Source: JAZKAD01 sp040389305 (GTDB lineage Bacteria > Pseudomonadota > Alphaproteobacteria > Rickettsiales > Rickettsiaceae). Taken from it: a stretch of DNA of 14,694 nucleotides. Location of the stretch: assembly GCA_040389305.1 (NCBI GenBank), contig JAZKAD010000016.1, forward strand, positions 1 through 14,694, given 5' to 3'. This document shows positions 13,947 to 14,694 of the stretch, in pieces (the first letter of the stretch is position 1; each line of letters starts with the position of its first letter). Both the position numbers and the translations under genes were made by a program. The notes beneath the pieces were generated by a model. It made no database searches, was not told where the DNA came from, and saw nothing but the letters and a program-made list of their open reading frames with translations.

Positions 13947-14694
13947 CTATAAGCGTAATAATTCGTTGATTGAAGTTTTTGATCTTGTAGAGGCGTCAAC
14001 CTTTTTTACTATAACTGCGCAGTAAAGCATCGCTTCGCTACCTTTGCTATCGGGGAGGGAGCCTGGCACTACAACGGAATAAGCCGGAACTCTCCCATAC
14101 GTAATATTACCAGTTTCTCTATCAAATATCTTGGTTGAAGATCCAAGATATACTCCCATAGAAAGAACCGCCCCTTCTTCTATAATTACGCCTTCAGCTA
14201 TTTCTGATCTTGCTCCTATAAAGCAATTATCTTCTATAATTACTGGGCGCTCTGATATGGGCTCCAGAACTCCACCAATACCAACGCCACCGGAGATATG
14301 GCAATTTTTACCTATCTGAGCGCAAGATCCAATGGTTGCCCAGCTATCTACCATCGTTCCATCTCCAATATAAGCACCTATATTAATGAAGGAAGGCATG
14401 ATTACGGTATTTTGCCCGATATACGCTCCTTGTCTTATAAAAGATCCCGGCAGCATACGTGATTTTAACTGAGCAAAATGCTCTTCTTCTGTGTAATTCT
14501 GGAATTTTAGCGGAATTTTGTCGTACCAAGAAAGACAGCCAGAAGACATCATGACGCTTGAGCTTAGTATAAAAGAAAGCAAAACAGCTTTTTTAGCCCA
14601 TTCGTTTACTACCCACTCACCACTATTTAAGTCTTTATAAGCTATTCTTTCCTTACCACTATCAAGCTTTGAGATAATAATAGTAACTAGTTTT
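13947..14694 (-). CDS. dapD: tetrahydrodipicolinate N-succinyltransferase DapD (N-terminus outside the window)
   Basis: Catalyses succinylation of tetrahydrodipicolinate with succinyl-CoA, the committed step of the succinylase route to meso-diaminopimelate and lysine. 248 residues are visible; the frame is open to the window end, where the first complete codon begins at 14693, so only about 25-30 N-terminal residues are missing. The part upstream of 14582 (...SGEWVVNEWAKKAV) matches the family's N-terminal domain, so the gene is not truncated. The left-handed beta-helix is clear: MPSFINIGAYIGDGTMVDSW, ATIGSCAQIGKN, ISGGVGIGGVLEP, EDNCFIGARSEIAEGV and VLSMGVYLGSSTKIFDRETG. It ends with LYCAVIVKKVDASTRSKTSINELLRL. 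Its product feeds peptidoglycan cross-link synthesis. Its substrate succinyl-CoA is also the substrate of SucCD, encoded 7 kb away. Confidence 0.97.
   Translation of the reverse strand, partial: KLVTIIISKLDSGKERIAYKDLNSGEWVVNEWAKKAVLLSFILSSSVMMSSGCLSWYDKIPLKFQNYTEEEHFAQLKSRMLPGSFIRQGAYIGQNTVIMPSFINIGAYIGDGTMVDSWATIGSCAQIGKNCHISGGVGIGGVLEPISERPVIIEDNCFIGARSEIAEGVIIEEGAVLSMGVYLGSSTKIFDRETGNITYGRVPAYSVVVPGSLPDSKGSEAMLYCAVIVKKVDASTRSKTSINELLRL

Noticed and set aside
13944..13956. Small hairpin ACGCT-ATA-AGCGT at the dapD stop as a terminator
   Set aside because: Only five base pairs and no T tract on either strand; too weak to call.
13947..14582. dapD as a gene truncated to 211 aa
   Set aside because: The frame stays open upstream to the window edge with family-typical residues (WVVNEWAKKAV); the shorter version only starts at an internal TTG.

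Overview
The window is about 14.7 kb of AT-rich bacterial chromosome. It has tightly packed housekeeping genes on both strands, single tRNA genes and short intergenic gaps. The gene set is succinyl-CoA ligase sucCD, mutS, a reduced SurA-like chaperone, a parvulin-like isomerase of the kind known from Rickettsia, a peptide deformylase-like protein, a CpoB/YbgF-type Tol-Pal accessory protein and dapD. Together with the base composition this suggests an alphaproteobacterium, most likely an obligately intracellular one of the Rickettsiales type. That placement is inferred from gene content; no rRNA is present. A run of ten N at 11110-11119 shows that the sequence comes from a scaffolded draft assembly.

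Layout. (1) 1-1187: a stand-alone, alanine-rich hydrophobic protein of unknown function on the minus strand, with a near-consensus promoter and hairpins after its stop. (2) 1188-4277: mutS and, upstream of it on the same strand, a RimJ-type GNAT acetyltransferase. (3) 4332-6698: a promoter for the acetyltransferase facing away from a promoter for tRNA-Leu(CAA), followed by sucC-sucD behind a promoter bracketed by an inverted repeat. (4) 6699-7128: a small hypothetical ORF between two potential RNA secondary structures. (5) 7226-8778: surA-like (minus) and ogt-like methyltransferase (plus) diverge from a 31-bp gap, so each promoter must lie inside the other gene. A small basic protein overlaps the 3' end of ogt. 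(6) 8787-9500: a peptide deformylase paralogue that has lost metal ligands, downstream of tRNA-Val(GAC). (7) 9680-11058: an AEC-family permease converging on a small putative lipoprotein. (8) 11244-13924: cpoB-like, parvulin-like plp and a repeat-containing probable beta-helix envelope protein. (9) 13947-14694: dapD on the minus strand, running off the window end.

Functionally the window combines central metabolism (sucCD), DNA maintenance (mutS, ogt), lysine/peptidoglycan precursor synthesis (dapD) and a concentration of envelope biogenesis factors (SurA-like, Plp, CpoB, lipoprotein, beta-helix protein). The SurA-like protein has no recognisable parvulin active domain, while Plp does, so chaperone and isomerase activity may be divided between them (inference).

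I found no CRISPR array, insertion sequence, prophage, toxin-antitoxin pair or defence island, and no clear new multi-gene system. The items most worth a second look are the deformylase-like protein with altered metal ligands and a His-rich tail, the altered mutS (C-terminal loss and an Arg-to-Cys change in the ATPase signature), the nested divergent surA/ogt promoters, the palindrome inside the putative cpoB promoter, and the orphan hydrophobic protein with its own strong promoter.
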